Shown piece by piece: positions 1-7,887 of a DNA stretch of 64,000 nt; position 1 is the stretch's first letter, and each line of letters starts with the position of its first letter. The position numbers were made by a program, and so were the translations under genes. A model generated the notes under the pieces. The model did no database searches. It saw only the letters and a program-made list of their open reading frames with translations, and was not told the DNA's origin. Location: NCBI RefSeq assembly GCF_003149515.1, contig NZ_CP029145.1, forward strand, positions 2,728,001-2,792,000, read 5' to 3'. This stretch comes from Hymenobacter nivis. GTDB lineage: Bacteria; Bacteroidota; Bacteroidia; Cytophagales; Hymenobacteraceae.

Positions 1-711
1 CGGTGGTGCTGGCCCGCAGGCTCCACTTGTTATGGATTTCGGGCGTGGTGAAGCCTTCCATGCCGCGCTCCACAAGGACGCCCTTGATGCGGCCTTGCTC
101 GTTTTTGGCCCAGACCACGGCCACCTGGCACTCGGGGGAGTTAGAAATCCAGAGCTTGGCACCGTTCAAAACGTAGTGGTCGCCTTCCTCCTTGATGTTG
201 GTGGTCATGCCGCCGGGGTTAGAGCCGTGGTCGGGCTCCGTGAGGCCGAAGCAGCCCAGCCACTCGCCGCTGGCCAGCCTGGGTAGGAACTTCTGGCGCT
301 GCGCCTCCGAGCCGTACTGATAAATGGGGAACATCACGAGCGAGCCCTGCACCGAGGCCGTGGAACGCATCCCGGAGTCGCCGCGCTCAATTTCCTGCAT
401 AATCAGGCCATAGCTGATGTAGTCCATGCCGCCACCGCCGTACTCGGTGGGGATGGTGGGCCCGAAGGCCCCCACGTCGCCAAACTTGCGCACGATTTCG
501 GAGGGGAAATGCGCCTGCTGGGCCCACTTCTCGATGTTGGGCGAAATCTCCTTTTTTACGAAGTCGCGGATGCTCTGGCGCACAAGGATATGCTCCTCGG
601 TGAGCAGGCCATCGAGGTCGAAATAATCGGTGAAGCCGTTGGCGTTGGTGCTGCCGCCCTGGGCGGTGTGGGCTTTGGCTTCGGGGGCAAGGACGTCGGC
701 GATGGAGGACA
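1..711 (-). CDS. Acyl-CoA dehydrogenase, glutaryl-CoA dehydrogenase-like (3' end outside window)
   Basis: FAD-dependent acyl-CoA dehydrogenase. The motifs most resemble glutaryl-CoA dehydrogenases, which oxidise and decarboxylate glutaryl-CoA to crotonyl-CoA in lysine and tryptophan breakdown. Only the first 237 codons are present; the catalytic glutamate lies beyond the window edge. Visible in order are an N-terminal helical region starting MSSIADVLAPEAKAH, the segment RSTASVQGSLVMFPIYQYGS, the flavin/substrate loop LGCFGLTEPDHGSNPG, and the beta-domain piece LNGAKLWISNSPECQ. The ATG at 711 is chosen because homology begins soon after it and a -7-like element lies 27 bases upstream. Family is sure; glutaryl-CoA specificity is inferred. 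Confidence 0.88.
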
Positions 712-737
712 TGGGGGGGGAAGTTATGGGGGGGGAG

Positions 738-745
738 CAAAGGTA
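738..745 (-). promoter_or_regulatory. Putative -7 promoter element TACCTTTG
   Basis: Matches the Bacteroidota -7 consensus TAnnTTTG, 27 bases upstream of the acyl-CoA dehydrogenase ATG. Two C-runs lie between it and the start codon on the coding strand. No convincing -33 element was seen. Confidence 0.5.
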
Positions 746-825
746 ACAAGCCAAGCCGCAGGACGTTCAGCAGGCCGCGTGGGCAGCGGCAAATTATTAG
801 CCGGCCGCGCGGCCAGGCGGGGGCT

Positions 826-1656
826 CTATTCCACGCCCACCGTCAGCGCCAGCTCGTCGCCGGGGGCGTAGGTGCGGCCGGGCGGCGCGGGCACATCTGT
901 GAGAGTGGGGCCGCCGGCCAACTGCACCAGCAGCCGGCCACTGGGCAATATTGCCACTACCCGGCCTGCCAGGGGCCCCGGGGGCTCCGGCGCCGGGGGC
1001 CCCACGCGGCGCACTTGGCCCAGGTCCAGCTCCACCACGCGGTGGGCGAGGCGGGCAATTTCGGCCGGGTCGTGGCTGATGAGCAGCGTGGTGAGGCCAA
1101 AGTGCTGGTGCGCATCGGCCAGCACCTGCTGGAGGCGCAGGCGGGTGGGCAGGTCGAGGGCCGAGAGGGGCTCGTCGAGCAGGAGCAGGCGCGGGCGGCG
1201 GGCCAGGGCGCGGGCCAGCGCCACGCGCTGCTGCTGGCCGCCCGACAGGGCCCCGGGGCGGCGCGGGGCCAGCTCGGTTAGCTCCATCAGGGCCAGCAGC
1301 TCGGCTACCAGGGGCCCCGCGCCGGGCTGACCGGCGGCGGCAAAGGCCAGGTTTTCGCGCACCGTCATATTCGGAAACAGGGCATAGTCCTGAAACACGA
1401 AGCCCAGCGGGCGCCGCTGCGGCGGCAGCCACTGGCGCGCATCCTGGTCGTACCAAACCTGGCCCCCGGCCCGCACGAAGCCGCCGTCGGGCCGGTCGAG
1501 GCCGGCGAGCAGACGCAGCAGGGTGGTTTTGCCGGCGCCCGAGGGCCCCGTTACGGCCAGCAGCTCGCCGGGGGCCAGGGCCAGGGCCACGTCGAGGGTG
1601 CGGGGGCCGGCGGCGGTGTGCAGGGCTTTGCGGAGGTGGAAGTCAATCACGGACAA
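826..1656 (-). CDS. modC: Molybdate ABC transporter ATP-binding protein ModC
   Basis: ATPase subunit that powers molybdate import with ModB and ModA at the inner membrane. The 276-residue protein has Walker [10 protein letters not shown] (about residues 38-46), the Q-loop [16 protein letters not shown], the ABC signature [15 protein letters not shown] and Walker [15 protein letters not shown]-terminal TOBE/Mop-like segment (about 205-276) is typical of ModC and absent from minimal ABC ATPases. The start is TTG at 1656, with GTG two codons later as an alternative; no ATG fits. It is last in the order modA-modB-modC and is separated from modB by a 102-base gap filled with an inverted repeat. 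Confidence 0.9.
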   Translation of the reverse strand: MSVIDFHLRKALHTAAGPRTLDVALALAPGELLAVTGPSGAGKTTLLRLLAGLDRPDGGFVRAGGQVWYDQDARQWLPPQRRPLGFVFQDYALFPNMTVRENLAFAAAGQPGAGPLVAELLALMELTELAPRRPGALSGGQQQRVALARALARRPRLLLLDEPLSALDLPTRLRLQQVLADAHQHFGLTTLLISHDPAEIARLAHRVVELDLGQVRRVGPPAPEPPGPLAGRVVAILPSGRLLVQLAGGPTLTDVPAPPGRTYAPGDELALTVGVE

Positions 1657-1758
1657 TTAAGTTGTCAGTCATTAGTTGTTAGTTATTGGATAGCCATAAG
1701 TTGCTGACCAACAAATTATAACAGTCAAGTAACGACCCATTTACTTTTGCACGGACAA
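1657..1758. repeat. GTCAGTT-type inverted repeat between modB and modC
   Basis: The whole modB-modC gap is low-complexity sequence. Its left part contains GTTGTCAGTCATTAGTTG. Its right part, read in reverse complement, gives a similar TTGACTGTTATAATTTGTTG. Same family as copies at 26868-27003, 38047-38108, near 48080, and inside hrpB (13152-13258). It could act as an intra-operon hairpin between the two coding regions. Confidence 0.6.
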
Positions 1759-2466
1759 TTACAGCAGGCGGCGGGCGGAGTCTCTTTTTGTTACGTAAAA
1801 GAGTAGCACCAAAATAACAAAGGCCACGCCCAACAACGTGAGGGCGTAGGCGTTGGCCTGCGGGTAGTGCAGGCTCTGCTGCTCGTCGTAGATGGCGATG
1901 GAGGCCACGCGGGTGCGGCCCGGCAGGTTGCCGCCAATCATCAGCACCACCCCGAACTCGCCCAGGGTGTGGGCAAAGGCCAGCACGGTGCCGCTGAGCA
2001 GGGCGGGCTTCATGTTGGGCAGTAGCACCCGCCAGAGCGTGGTGAGGCGCGACTTACCCAGCGTGTGGGATGCCTCGGTGAGGGAGCGCGGCAGGTTTTG
2101 GAACCCGGCTTGCAGCGGCTGCACCATAAACGGCAGGCTGTACACCAGCGACCCCACCAGAATGCCGGCAAACGTGAAGTTCAGGCTCAGCCCCAGCGTG
2201 TTAATTAAAAACCGCCCCAGCGCTGTGTCGTCGCTGAACGCCAGCAGTAGGTAAAACCCGATTACGGTGGGCGGCAGCACCAGCGGCAGGCCCACCACGG
2301 CCTCCAGCAGCGGCTTGAAAAAGCCCCGGCTGTGCACCAGGGCGTAGGCCAGCGGGATGCCCAGCAGCAGCAGCAGCCCCGCCGTGCAGGTGGCCAGGGC
2401 CAGCGTCAGGCGCAGGGTTTCCCAATAATCGGGGGTTAGCTCAAACGCCAAACGGATGGGTAGCAA
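1759..2466 (-). CDS. modB: Molybdate ABC transporter permease ModB
   Basis: Inner-membrane permease of the molybdate transporter, 235 residues with about five to six hydrophobic helices. The EAA-type coupling loop that docks the ATPase is visible as SLTEASHTLGKSRLTTLWRV, followed by LPNMKPALLSGTVLAFAHTLGEFGVVLMIGG, which is the characteristic ModB ending (LGEFG). It starts 20 bases downstream of the modA stop, so the two are surely co-transcribed. Length and topology match the family. Confidence 0.93.
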   Translation of the reverse strand: MLPIRLAFELTPDYWETLRLTLALATCTAGLLLLLGIPLAYALVHSRGFFKPLLEAVVGLPLVLPPTVIGFYLLLAFSDDTALGRFLINTLGLSLNFTFAGILVGSLVYSLPFMVQPLQAGFQNLPRSLTEASHTLGKSRLTTLWRVLLPNMKPALLSGTVLAFAHTLGEFGVVLMIGGNLPGRTRVASIAIYDEQQSLHYPQANAYALTLLGVAFVILVLLFYVTKRDSARRLL

Positions 2467-2485
2467 ATAACGGTGAATGAATGCT

Positions 2486-3262
2486 TTAGCGACCGCCGGC
2501 CAGGCTGAAGCCGTACTTGCGCAGCGCTTGCCGGGCCACCGGGCCGGCTACAAACGCCACGAAAGCCGCGGCCGCGGCGTTGCCCTGGGCCCGCTTCAGC
2601 AGCACGTAGCTCTGCTGCAAGGGCGTGTGGGCGGCGGCCGGAATCAGGTAGAATTTGCCCAGGCGGCGCAGCTCGGGGCTGAGGGCCAGCGAGTAGGCCA
2701 GCAGGCCGGCGTCGGCCGCGCCGGTGCTGGCGTACTGGGCGGCCTGGCCGATGTTTTCGCCCAGCACCAGCCGGGGCTGCACCCGGTCGTAGAGCTGGTA
2801 GTGGCGCAGCACTTCCTCGGCCCGGCGGCCGTAGGGGGCGTGGGCGGGGTTGGCAATGGCCACGCGCTGCATCCGGGGGTCGAGCAGCGTGTTGATTCCC
2901 TTTAGCTTAGGGTCGACTTTCTTACTCCACAGCACCAGGCGGCCCTGGGCGTAGGGCACCGGAGCCCCGGCCGTGAGGCCCGCCTGCTGCAAGCGCCGCG
3001 GGTAGTCGCTGTCGGCCGAAAAGAAAATGTCGAATGGGGCCCCGTGGCTCAGTTGCTCATAAAACCGGCCCGACGAGCCATACACCACGCTGGCCTGGGC
3101 TGCGGGATGCCGCCGGTTAAAAATCGTCACCAGCGAGTCGAGCACGTACTTTAAATCGGCGGCGGCGGCAATGGTGAGCGCCGGCCCCCCCGGGGCGGGG
3201 GCGGCCCCCCCGGCCCCCCCGGCGGCCAGCAGCAGGCAGAATAGGAATATTAAGCGGCGCAT
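2486..3262 (-). CDS. modA: Molybdate ABC transporter substrate-binding protein ModA
   Basis: Periplasmic binding protein that captures molybdate or tungstate and delivers it to ModB. The start at 3262 is preferred over the ATG seven codons upstream because it gives a clean signal peptide, MRRLIFLFCLLLAAGGAGG. The mature protein begins near the family motif LTIAAAADLKYVLDSL. The oxyanion-binding segments YGSSGRFYEQLSHGAPFDIF and FSADSDYPRRL follow, and ALSPELRRLGKF lies near the C-terminus. Its length (258 residues) is normal. It is first gene of modABC, with its own -7-like element and a leader hairpin. Confidence 0.93.
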   Translation of the reverse strand: MRRLIFLFCLLLAAGGAGGAAPAPGGPALTIAAAADLKYVLDSLVTIFNRRHPAAQASVVYGSSGRFYEQLSHGAPFDIFFSADSDYPRRLQQAGLTAGAPVPYAQGRLVLWSKKVDPKLKGINTLLDPRMQRVAIANPAHAPYGRRAEEVLRHYQLYDRVQPRLVLGENIGQAAQYASTGAADAGLLAYSLALSPELRRLGKFYLIPAAAHTPLQQSYVLLKRAQGNAAAAAFVAFVAGPVARQALRKYGFSLAGGR

Positions 3263-3275
3263 GGCAATTACGGTA

Positions 3276-3305
3276 AGGGCCACCCGATAACTACCGGGTG
3301 GCCCT
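3276..3305 (-). promoter_or_regulatory. Leader hairpin in front of modA
   Basis: An 11-bp perfect stem (AGGGCCACCCG/CGGGTGGCCCT) with an 8-base loop ends 14 bases before the preferred modA ATG and lies downstream of the putative promoter, so it should be in the mRNA leader. It is too small to be a molybdenum-cofactor riboswitch. It could be a translational or stability element; its function is unknown. Confidence 0.5.
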
Positions 3306-3318
3306 ATGGTTATATTCG

Positions 3319-3326
3319 CAAAGATA
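3319..3326 (-). promoter_or_regulatory. Putative -7 promoter element TATCTTTG for modABC
   Basis: Fits TAnnTTTG and lies 57 bases upstream of the modA start, between modA and the TonB-dependent receptor stop. It suggests that modABC has a promoter independent of the TPP-controlled receptor transcript. Confidence 0.5.
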
Positions 3327-3376
3327 CTGCGCTGCGCCGGGGCCCCGGGGGCCCTAACTCAGCGCCTGGCGCTGCG

Positions 3377-5833
3377 CTACCAGCGCAGGTTCACCGAGGC
3401 CAGGAAGTTGGTGAAGGCCTGCGGGTAGTAATAGCTGTAGTGCTGCGGCTGGCCGCCGCTGATGTAGCCGTAGGTGTAGCCGTTGTTCACGTACTTGGCC
3501 CCCAGCACGTTGTTGAGCAGGCCGGCCAGCTCAATCTCGCGGAAGCCCAGCTTGCCGGGGTGCCAGAGGTAGCGCACGCGCAGGTCCTGCACGTAGTAGG
3601 GCGCGATGCTGCGGCTGTCGGTGCTGGTGTTATCCAGGTACTGGCGGCCGGCGTAGCGGGCCAGCGTGGCCAGGCGCAGGCCGGGCAGCGCCTCGTACTC
3701 CAGGGTGTAGGCGAAGGTGACGCTGGGCGAGAACGAGATGTTGGTCTGCCGGAAAGCCGTGCCCCGCTCGCCACCGTTGTCATAGTCGGCCAGGTAGTCG
3801 GTGTAGTTGTTGATTTTGTTGCGGCTGAACGTGGCCGTGGGGCTGAAGGTGAGGCCCCGGGCCAGCACCGCGGCGGCTTGCAGCTCCAGGCCGGTGCGGT
3901 ACGAGTCGCGCACGTTGGCGTGAATAGGGTTGCCCACGTCGTCGAGGTGGCCGCTGAGCACCAGCTGGTTGCGGTACAGCATCAGGTAGTAGTTGGCCGA
4001 CCATTGGATGGGGCCCGTGGTGCGGCGCAGGCCCAGCTCGAAGTTGTTGAGCATTTCGGAGGTGGGGCGGCGGTCGGCGGGCGTGTCGGTGTAGTCGGTG
4101 CGGGTGGGTTCGCGCTGGGCCAGGGCGTAGGAGGCGTAGGCCGCCAGCCCGTCCTTCACCTGGAAGGTGAGGCCGGCCTTGGGGTTCAGGAAATTGAACT
4201 TGATGGTTTGCTGGCTCTTGCCGCCGTTGGGGCTGCCGTCGGGCGCAAACAGCTCGTAGTTCACGTACCGAAATTGCAGGTCGCCGAAGGCTGAAAGCCG
4301 CTCGCCCAGCGCCACCGTGGCGCGGGCGTAGCTGTTCACGTCAAGCTTGTGGGCGTTGGGCTCCTCGGCGTAGCGGTAGCCAGTTTCGGGAATGTTATTA
4401 CCCCGCTGGGCCCAAGTCAGCTCGTCGAAATGCTGGCCGCGGTAGTTCACCAGGGCCCCGCCCAGGGTGAAGGATTGCAGGCGCGAATCAGTGCCCTTGG
4501 GCTGCAGCTGCAAGGCGTAGGTGGCGCCGTAAAGGTCGGTTTTCAGCCAGCGCCGGCGGATGACGTCGGTGGTCGTCAGCGTGTCGAGGCCGCCACCGGT
4601 GCGCGGCTGGTACACGGGGCCCCCAATGCCGTACTTGGCAAAGCTCTGGTTGGCCTTATACTCCTCGTAATAGCCGCCGCCCCGCGTCCAGAAGGGCGTC
4701 ACGCTCAGGTTGAGATTAGGGGTTAATTGCCTTGAAATCAGAAATTGGTAGTAGTCCTGCTGGTAGTTGTCGGTTTGGTTTTTGTAGGCCGGCAGGTGCT
4801 GGCCGGCGTCGGTACCGGCCTCGTTGTAGCGGCGGTTTTTGGTGAGCAGCGAGTCGGCCAGGCCGTACCAGCTTTGGTAGGTGGTTTCGTAACCGGTGAT
4901 GATGAGGGCCCGGAGCAGGGTTTTCTCGTCGGAATAAGTGCCGGCCAGGTACAGCGACTTCAGCCGCGACGCGCCCCGGTCGATGTAGCCCTCGCTCTGC
5001 ACCCGCGAGGCGCGGGCGTCCACCGTGAAGTGGTTGTTGATGAGGCCCGTGCCGGCGGCCACGGTGCTTTTCCAGGTGCCAAACGAGCCGGCCGAGTTGT
5101 TGATTTCGGCGTAGGCTTTCGGCCGCAGGCCCAGGGTTTCCACGTTCAGGCTGGCCCCGAAAGCCCCCGCGCCGTTGGTGCTGGGCCCCGCCCCGCGCTG
5201 CACCTGGATGCTCTGCACGGACGACGCCAGATCGGGCAAATCGACGAAAAACACGCCGTGGCTTTCAGCTTCGTTCACCGGCACCCCGTTGAGGGTCACG
5301 TTGATGCGCGTACCGTCCGTGCCGCGGATGCGGATGCCGGTATAGCCCACGCCGGTGCCTGCGTCCGAGGTAGTGACGACGCTCGGCGTCTGATCGAGCA
5401 GGTAGGGCAGGTCCTGGCCGAAATTGCGGGCCTGGAGCTGCTCGCGGCTCACGTTTTGGTAGGCGGTGCCGGTGCGCTCGTTGGCGCGGGTAGCCGTGAC
5501 GACGGCCTCGGGCGTGAGGTTGCGGGCCGTTTGCAGAGCCAGCGCGGGCAGCTGCTGGGGGCCCGGCTGGCCTTGCAGCGGCAGGGCCACGGCCTCGAAG
5601 CCCACGTAACTGGCCCGCAGCGTGTGGGGCCCCGCGGGCACGGCCGGCAGCACGAAGCGGCCGGCGGCATCGGTGGTGGCGCCCAGGCCGGGCACATCGG
5701 GCAGGGTAATGGTGGCGCCGGGTAGGGCCGCGCCCCGGCCGTCGGTGAGGGTGCCGGACACGGGGCCCTGCGCCCACGCTGGCGCGGCGGCCAGCGCCAG
5801 CAGCACGGCTCCCGCAAAGGGTTGAATTTTCAA
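3377..5833 (-). CDS. TonB-dependent outer-membrane receptor under TPP riboswitch control
   Basis: Outer-membrane active transporter, about 818 residues. A signal peptide (LKIQPFAGAVLLALAAAPAWA) leads into a carboxypeptidase-regulatory-like domain (VSGTLTDGRGAALPGATITL), then a plug domain (IRIRGTDGTRINVTLNGVPV; LPDLASSVQSIQVQRGAGPS) and a long beta-barrel ending in the aromatic VNLRW. The reading frame is open up to an ATG at 5926, but that ATG lies inside the riboswitch core. A TTG at 5833 is preferred because it begins exactly at the signal peptide. Family and gated uptake by TonB/ExbBD are sure. Thiamin or a thiamin precursor as cargo is inferred only from the TPP riboswitch. Confidence 0.92.
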   Translation of the reverse strand: MKIQPFAGAVLLALAAAPAWAQGPVSGTLTDGRGAALPGATITLPDVPGLGATTDAAGRFVLPAVPAGPHTLRASYVGFEAVALPLQGQPGPQQLPALALQTARNLTPEAVVTATRANERTGTAYQNVSREQLQARNFGQDLPYLLDQTPSVVTTSDAGTGVGYTGIRIRGTDGTRINVTLNGVPVNEAESHGVFFVDLPDLASSVQSIQVQRGAGPSTNGAGAFGASLNVETLGLRPKAYAEINNSAGSFGTWKSTVAAGTGLINNHFTVDARASRVQSEGYIDRGASRLKSLYLAGTYSDEKTLLRALIITGYETTYQSWYGLADSLLTKNRRYNEAGTDAGQHLPAYKNQTDNYQQDYYQFLISRQLTPNLNLSVTPFWTRGGGYYEEYKANQSFAKYGIGGPVYQPRTGGGLDTLTTTDVIRRRWLKTDLYGATYALQLQPKGTDSRLQSFTLGGALVNYRGQHFDELTWAQRGNNIPETGYRYAEEPNAHKLDVNSYARATVALGERLSAFGDLQFRYVNYELFAPDGSPNGGKSQQTIKFNFLNPKAGLTFQVKDGLAAYASYALAQREPTRTDYTDTPADRRPTSEMLNNFELGLRRTTGPIQWSANYYLMLYRNQLVLSGHLDDVGNPIHANVRDSYRTGLELQAAAVLARGLTFSPTATFSRNKINNYTDYLADYDNGGERGTAFRQTNISFSPSVTFAYTLEYEALPGLRLATLARYAGRQYLDNTSTDSRSIAPYYVQDLRVRYLWHPGKLGFREIELAGLLNNVLGAKYVNNGYTYGYISGGQPQHYSYYYPQAFTNFLASVNLRW

Positions 5834-5903
5834 AAAAGAAGTAAAAAAAGTAGAACGCGCCCGGGCCCCAGGGGTCGGAGCCGAAGCGGAAACGTCCGCG
5901 GAT

Positions 5904-5993
5904 TGTTTATTTCCCTTCGCCGGCATTACCCGGTTCAGGTTCGATGGGTATCATCTCAGCCAGCGTCGTGCACAACGCCAGCACCCCTAAACA
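5904..5993 (-). promoter_or_regulatory. TPP (thiamin pyrophosphate) riboswitch, THI element
   Basis: Read on the minus strand this contains, in order, the conserved blocks GGGGTGC, CTGAGATGATACCC, GAACCTGAACCGGGTAATGC and CGAAGGGAA, which are the signature of the TPP aptamer. The P1 stem is closed by TGTTTA (5988-5993) pairing with TAAACA (5904-5909). A -7-like element lies immediately upstream, so transcription would begin at about the 5' edge of the aptamer. It sits directly before the TonB-dependent receptor and should repress it when TPP is abundant. No poly-U terminator is evident; the TTG start lies about 70 bases downstream of P1. Confidence 0.95.
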
Positions 5994-5998
5994 GGCCA

Positions 5999-6006
5999 CA
6001 AAGGTA
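5999..6006 (-). promoter_or_regulatory. Putative -7 element TACCTTTG upstream of the TPP riboswitch
   Basis: Perfect TAnnTTTG match six bases from the 5' end of the riboswitch P1 stem, placed as expected for a promoter that starts the riboswitch transcript. Confidence 0.6.
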
Positions 6007-6162
6007 GGGCAGGCCGGAACCATTCGGGGGGCCCGCGGCTTTTTTCTACCGCGGCGGCTAGCTTTCCGGTGGAAATCAATTAATTTAGAGCGGCGGTCCG
6101 CTGAAACACCGGGGCGGTTTTAGCCGTTGTTAGTCCGGCCGTACCTTCTCTGCTTGCCTACT

Positions 6163-6384
6163 ATGTACCAGCTTCTCTACGCCGTTGTGCTTTGTGCCGT
6201 GCTGCTGTTCGTACTCGTGGTACCGCGCCGCCGCGTGGGCCCTCCACCGCCGCCGCCCGATGGCGACGACGACGGCGGCGAGCCGCGCGACCCCGGCCTG
6301 CCCGATCTCGACCTGCCCCCCGGCATTTCGCGCCCCATCAACGACTGGGAGCCCGACTACAACCGCCCGCGCGTAGGCGCCTAA
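6163..6384 (+). CDS. Small single-pass membrane protein with proline/acidic tail
   Basis: A 73-residue protein of unknown function. One hydrophobic segment (LYAVVLCAVLLFVLVV) is followed by arginines (stop-transfer), a PPPPPP run, an Asp-rich stretch (DGDDDGGEP) and a soluble tail ending PDYNRPRVGA. The ATG at 6163 is preferred over 6127 because it begins just before the membrane segment. Codon bias resembles neighbouring genes. It lies alone between the riboswitch-controlled receptor (divergent) and a convergent barrel gene. Confidence 0.6.
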   Translation: MYQLLYAVVLCAVLLFVLVVPRRRVGPPPPPPDGDDDGGEPRDPGLPDLDLPPGISRPINDWEPDYNRPRVGA

Positions 6385-6464
6385 TTTTTTTAAGAGTCAG
6401 ACTTGTGCCTGAGTTTGAGTTAAAAATAGGAATATCACGCAGTTTTTTATTCGGCAGCCAATCT

Positions 6465-6527
6465 AATGTGAGGAGATGTGTAAAATGGGCAGTCCATCCC
6501 CCCACATTTTCACATCTCCCCGCATTT
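6465..6527. repeat. ATGTGAAAATG-type inverted repeat
   Basis: Arms AATGTGAGGAGATGTGTAAA and, in reverse complement, AAATGCGGGGAGATGTGAAA, with a spacer of about 11 bases. It lies between the convergent ends of the small membrane protein and the barrel gene, so it may terminate both. Related sequence occurs at 36017-36045, 40231-40351 and 53949-53990. Confidence 0.6.
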
Positions 6528-6532
6528 AAAAA

Positions 6533-7795
6533 TCAAAACACCTCGCCCACGTTGAACGAGAGGCTGCTGGAGCCCTGGATACCGCGGGCGTAGTCGATGG
6601 CTAAGTTGGTGTGTGACACCTTGTTGAGATTGAGGCGCAGGCCAACGCCCACGGCCGGGGCCACCTTATCATAGCGCTTGGAAATGGGCTCGTCGGGCCG
6701 CTGCGCGTCTTCCGACACGGCTTGAGCGTTGGCGAATACCACGCCGCCCAGCAGGTGGTTGCGGGTGAGGCCGAAGCGGTACTCGCTTTCGAAGTAGAGC
6801 AGATTTTTGCCCCGAAACCGTCCCTGGATGTAGCCCCGGCCGAGGTTGCTCGACATGTCCCAGCCGGTGCTGGGCAGGTCCAGAAACGGAGGATTACCCC
6901 TCAGGGTCAGGGCGTTGTACGACCAGAAGGCCAGTACGTTGGCCGAGCGGCGGCTGGGGTGCAGGTAGGCGCGGCCTTCGAGCAGTAGGGTTTCGTAGTT
7001 AGTGGTACTGCCCAGGGCCTGCCGGTTGGGCCGGAACACGGCGCTGAGGTAAGCCCCGCCGGCCGGATTGATGGCGTTGGCGCGGCTGTCATAGAGGAAG
7101 TTGAGCGTGGGGCCCACCGAGAGGGAACGGCCGCGCACGCCGTCGCGGTAGTGCGAGATGGTGCTAACCTGGCGGGCGCCGTTGCGGCTCACAATATTCC
7201 AGTGGTCGTCGAGCTGCACTCCCAACCCGGCGTAGAAGCTGGGGCCCAGGCGGCGCAGCGCGCTCTGGTAGGCGCGCAGGTAGTTATAGTCCATCGTTGT
7301 CACCTGCTCGGTGGTGCTGGTGTGCATGCCCAGGCCGTAGGTGCTTTGTGGGTAGCGCATGACGCGGTAGTCACTGACAAAATTCCAACGGTTGTCGGCC
7401 ACCCACACCGATGCCGCAACCGTGGCAATGGCCTGCGCCCGCGCCGTGTAGATAAGGGCCCCCAGCACCGTCGACATGTTGGCCCCCGGCCGGCGAAACG
7501 CCACGCTGGCCGCCACTTCGGCCAGCGCGCCGGTTTGCTGCGAGTAGCCCACGGCCGGCAGCAGCGCCAAAAACTTGTGGCCCCGCACCAGGGCCAGCGA
7601 GTCGTGCGGGGCCAGCCGCAGCCGGGGCGCCGCTACATTCAGGGCATCCACTACATCGGCCGCCAGGAGCGCGGCGCGGCGCGGGGGCCCGGGGCGCAGG
7701 CTATCGGCCGGCACTTGATGCGGCGCCTGGGCCGGGGCCCCGGCCGCACGCAGCGCCCCGGCCAGCAACAAGCAAAACCACGCACGGAACGGCAT
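6533..7795 (-). CDS. BamA/TamA-family outer-membrane protein (Omp85 barrel)
   Basis: A 420-residue outer-membrane beta-barrel of the Omp85 superfamily, whose members insert or translocate proteins across the outer membrane. A signal peptide (MPFRAWFCLLLAGALRAAGA) is followed by alternating beta-strand sequence. Diagnostic pieces are NFLYDSRANAINPAGGAY (the conserved D.R...P..G motif) and LGRGYIQGRFRGKNLLYFES, the strand/loop 6 region with RGY in place of the usual (V/I)RGF/Y. It ends in F (SLSFNVGEVF). No POTRA domains are seen, so it is a barrel-only surface-antigen type and not the essential BamA. Confidence 0.85.
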   Translation of the reverse strand: MPFRAWFCLLLAGALRAAGAPAQAPHQVPADSLRPGPPRRAALLAADVVDALNVAAPRLRLAPHDSLALVRGHKFLALLPAVGYSQQTGALAEVAASVAFRRPGANMSTVLGALIYTARAQAIATVAASVWVADNRWNFVSDYRVMRYPQSTYGLGMHTSTTEQVTTMDYNYLRAYQSALRRLGPSFYAGLGVQLDDHWNIVSRNGARQVSTISHYRDGVRGRSLSVGPTLNFLYDSRANAINPAGGAYLSAVFRPNRQALGSTTNYETLLLEGRAYLHPSRRSANVLAFWSYNALTLRGNPPFLDLPSTGWDMSSNLGRGYIQGRFRGKNLLYFESEYRFGLTRNHLLGGVVFANAQAVSEDAQRPDEPISKRYDKVAPAVGVGLRLNLNKVSHTNLAIDYARGIQGSSSLSFNVGEVF

Positions 7796-7887
7796 TGGGG
7801 AAGTAAAAAGGGGGCGAATAGTAGTTTCTCCTCAGACCGTAGCGGGAGCCCCGGGCTTAACGCCGATCCCCACACAATTCCGGCGGC

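Noticed and set aside
3276..3305. Molybdenum-cofactor riboswitch before modA
   Set aside because: Only a simple 11-bp hairpin is present; none of the conserved blocks of that much larger RNA are visible.
3440..5725. Long plus-strand open frames opposite the TonB-dependent receptor
   Set aside because: High-GC antisense shadows with His/Val/Gly-rich composition and no family motifs; the minus-strand receptor explains the region.
5834..5926. 31-residue N-terminal extension of the TonB receptor
   Set aside because: Its ATG is part of the conserved TPP aptamer and the signal peptide only begins at the downstream TTG.
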